Source: Bacillota bacterium (GTDB taxonomy: Bacteria; Bacillota; Dethiobacteria; SKNC01). Taken from it: a stretch of 5,848 bases of DNA. Every line of letters begins with the position of its first letter. Positions within the stretch are counted from its first letter, which is position 1. The notes beneath the pieces were generated by a model. The model had not been told where the DNA came from. It did not search any database and saw only the letters and a list, made by a program, of their open reading frames with translations. Shown here in pieces: positions 5,268 through 5,848 of this stretch. The translations under genes were made by a program, and so were the position numbers. The stretch covers positions 1 to 5,848 of the forward strand of contig SKNC01000082.1 in NCBI GenBank assembly GCA_007120745.1, given 5' to 3'.

Positions 5268-5639
5268 TCAATTTAGTTCCACCCATTTTTCTCCATCCCA
5301 TACCAGCCATTTACCGTCCAGGGGCCGTATCTGATGCCATCTTCCCCGGCTGTCCTCAAACCGCAGTTCTCTGTTGACCCTTTCCACGAATTCCTCCGAG
5401 GAAATCTGGTTAGTGTCCAGCTGTGATTTTAACAGAGAATACTGCCGTTCCAGCTCCAGGGCCTTCGGTTCTTCTGCCGCTGTGGTGGTTATCCTGCTTT
5501 CCCCGGGGGCAGCAGAAGTGCGGTTTCCCGCAGAATCATAAGCATAATGAAATTCCTGACCACTCTCCATGGTCACAGAAACCAGGCGGTCCTGATTATC
5601 ATAGTGAAACACCCGTTTAATTTTATGAAGCTCTTTCAT
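5268..5639 (-). CDS. Small protein with one RHS/YD-type repeat and a C-terminal WDG module
   Basis: A 123-residue soluble protein with no signal peptide or membrane segment. Residues 11-42 form one RHS/YD-type repeat: YDNQDRLVSV (13-22), then G27 and YAYDSAGNR (32-40), matching the YDxxGRL...YxYDxxGN pattern with D18 where Gly is usual. A linker follows, then a helical stretch (about 62-93, LERQYSLLKSQLDTNQISSEEF, SHOCT-like) and a Trp-rich end, DSRGRWHQIRPLDGKWLVWD with EKWVE after it (96-121). I recall this helical-plus-WDG pair as recurring at the ends of otherwise different proteins in Clostridia and Chloroflexi; it has no assigned role. Large RHS toxins carry many YD repeats forming a shell, so one repeat cannot encapsulate anything. 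The ATG at 5639-5637 has GGAGGTGA (5655-5648) at eight bases. It lies upstream of, and in the same direction as, the GYF_2 gene. Function unknown. Confidence 0.75.
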   Translation of the reverse strand: MKELHKIKRVFHYDNQDRLVSVTMESGQEFHYAYDSAGNRTSAAPGESRITTTAAEEPKALELERQYSLLKSQLDTNQISSEEFVERVNRELRFEDSRGRWHQIRPLDGKWLVWDGEKWVELN

Positions 5640-5758
5640 AATTTATATCACCTCCATGCTAACCCAACCACAGCTTTTATAGTTAGATACATTTACAGCA
5701 AGTATTTTTAACATAACATACACCCTGACATTGACCAGCAATCATTGTTCCAGGTAGA

Positions 5759-5848
5759 CTAGGGACTTTTACAGGCATCCAGAATTTCACCAGCTGCAGT
5801 GGCCAAATTACCGGCTGGTCCCGGCAGGGCCCCGGCTGAATTGAGGAG
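5759..5848 (-). CDS. Possible 3' end of a minus-strand gene running in from the right edge
   Basis: Twenty-nine codons are open on the minus strand from the window edge to TAG at 5761-5759, reading LLNSAGALPGPAG, then NLATAAGEILDACKSP. Composition is protein-like and the local GC content is higher than in the following AT-rich spacer, which fits a gene ending here. I recognise no family, and the plus strand is also open over part of this stretch, so the call is weak. About 120 bases of apparently empty DNA separate it from the YD-repeat gene. Confidence 0.35.
   Translation of the reverse strand, partial: LLNSAGALPGPAGNLATAAGEILDACKSP

Noticed and set aside
1..5848. CRISPR array, insertion sequence, riboswitch or T-box
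   Set aside because: No regularly spaced repeats, no transposase or terminal repeats, and no T-box or riboswitch core motifs were found on either strand.

Overview
The window looks like a chromosomal stretch of a low-to-moderate GC Gram-positive bacterium, most likely of the Clostridia or a related Firmicutes class. Strong purine-rich ribosome binding sites, TTTACA/TATAAT promoter spacing, UUCG-loop terminators, an EFR1/flavodoxin-type gene remnant and the protein families present support this. I cannot name a genus.

Region 1 (1-723) is decayed DNA without an intact gene. At the left edge, on the minus strand, is the N-terminal piece of a flavodoxin-domain gene, broken by a frameshift and a stop. 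At 531-606, on the plus strand, lies a tRNA-Leu(CAA) relic. Its 3' half (variable arm, T stem, acceptor strand, CCA) is nearly perfect, but it has no 5' acceptor strand, a poor anticodon stem and one base missing from the T loop. A good Rho-independent terminator follows it.

Region 2 (724-3840) is a compact plus-strand operon of four genes: a MarR-family repressor, an integral membrane diacylglycerol/polyprenol (phytol/dolichol) kinase-like protein, a shortened CDF-like membrane protein without the usual metal ligands, and a membrane family 2 glycosyltransferase resembling the CrtQ carotenoid glycosyltransferase group. The promoter (TTTACA, 17 bp, TATAAT) is covered by a 36-bp near-perfect palindrome, the obvious operator for self-repression by the MarR protein. 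Gene 1 overlaps gene 2 by 11 bp, genes 2 and 3 are 1 bp apart, and genes 3 and 4 are 35 bp apart. The inference is a MarR-controlled membrane cassette that phosphorylates and glycosylates an isoprenoid or other lipid alcohol; the substrate cannot be read from sequence.

Region 3 (3841-4052) is a convergent intergenic stretch with a bidirectional terminator at 3977-4006. A 35-codon open stretch without a start lies just after the glycosyltransferase.

Region 4 (4053-5848) is on the minus strand. In transcription order it holds the possible 3' end of an unidentified gene at the right edge, a 123-residue protein with one RHS/YD-type repeat and a C-terminal W-x-x-x-DG-x-x-W module, and a 352-residue GYF_2-type membrane protein. 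The latter has four runs of 6-7 prolines, one transmembrane helix and a duplicated extracytoplasmic module. The last two look like scaffold or envelope-associated proteins of unknown function.
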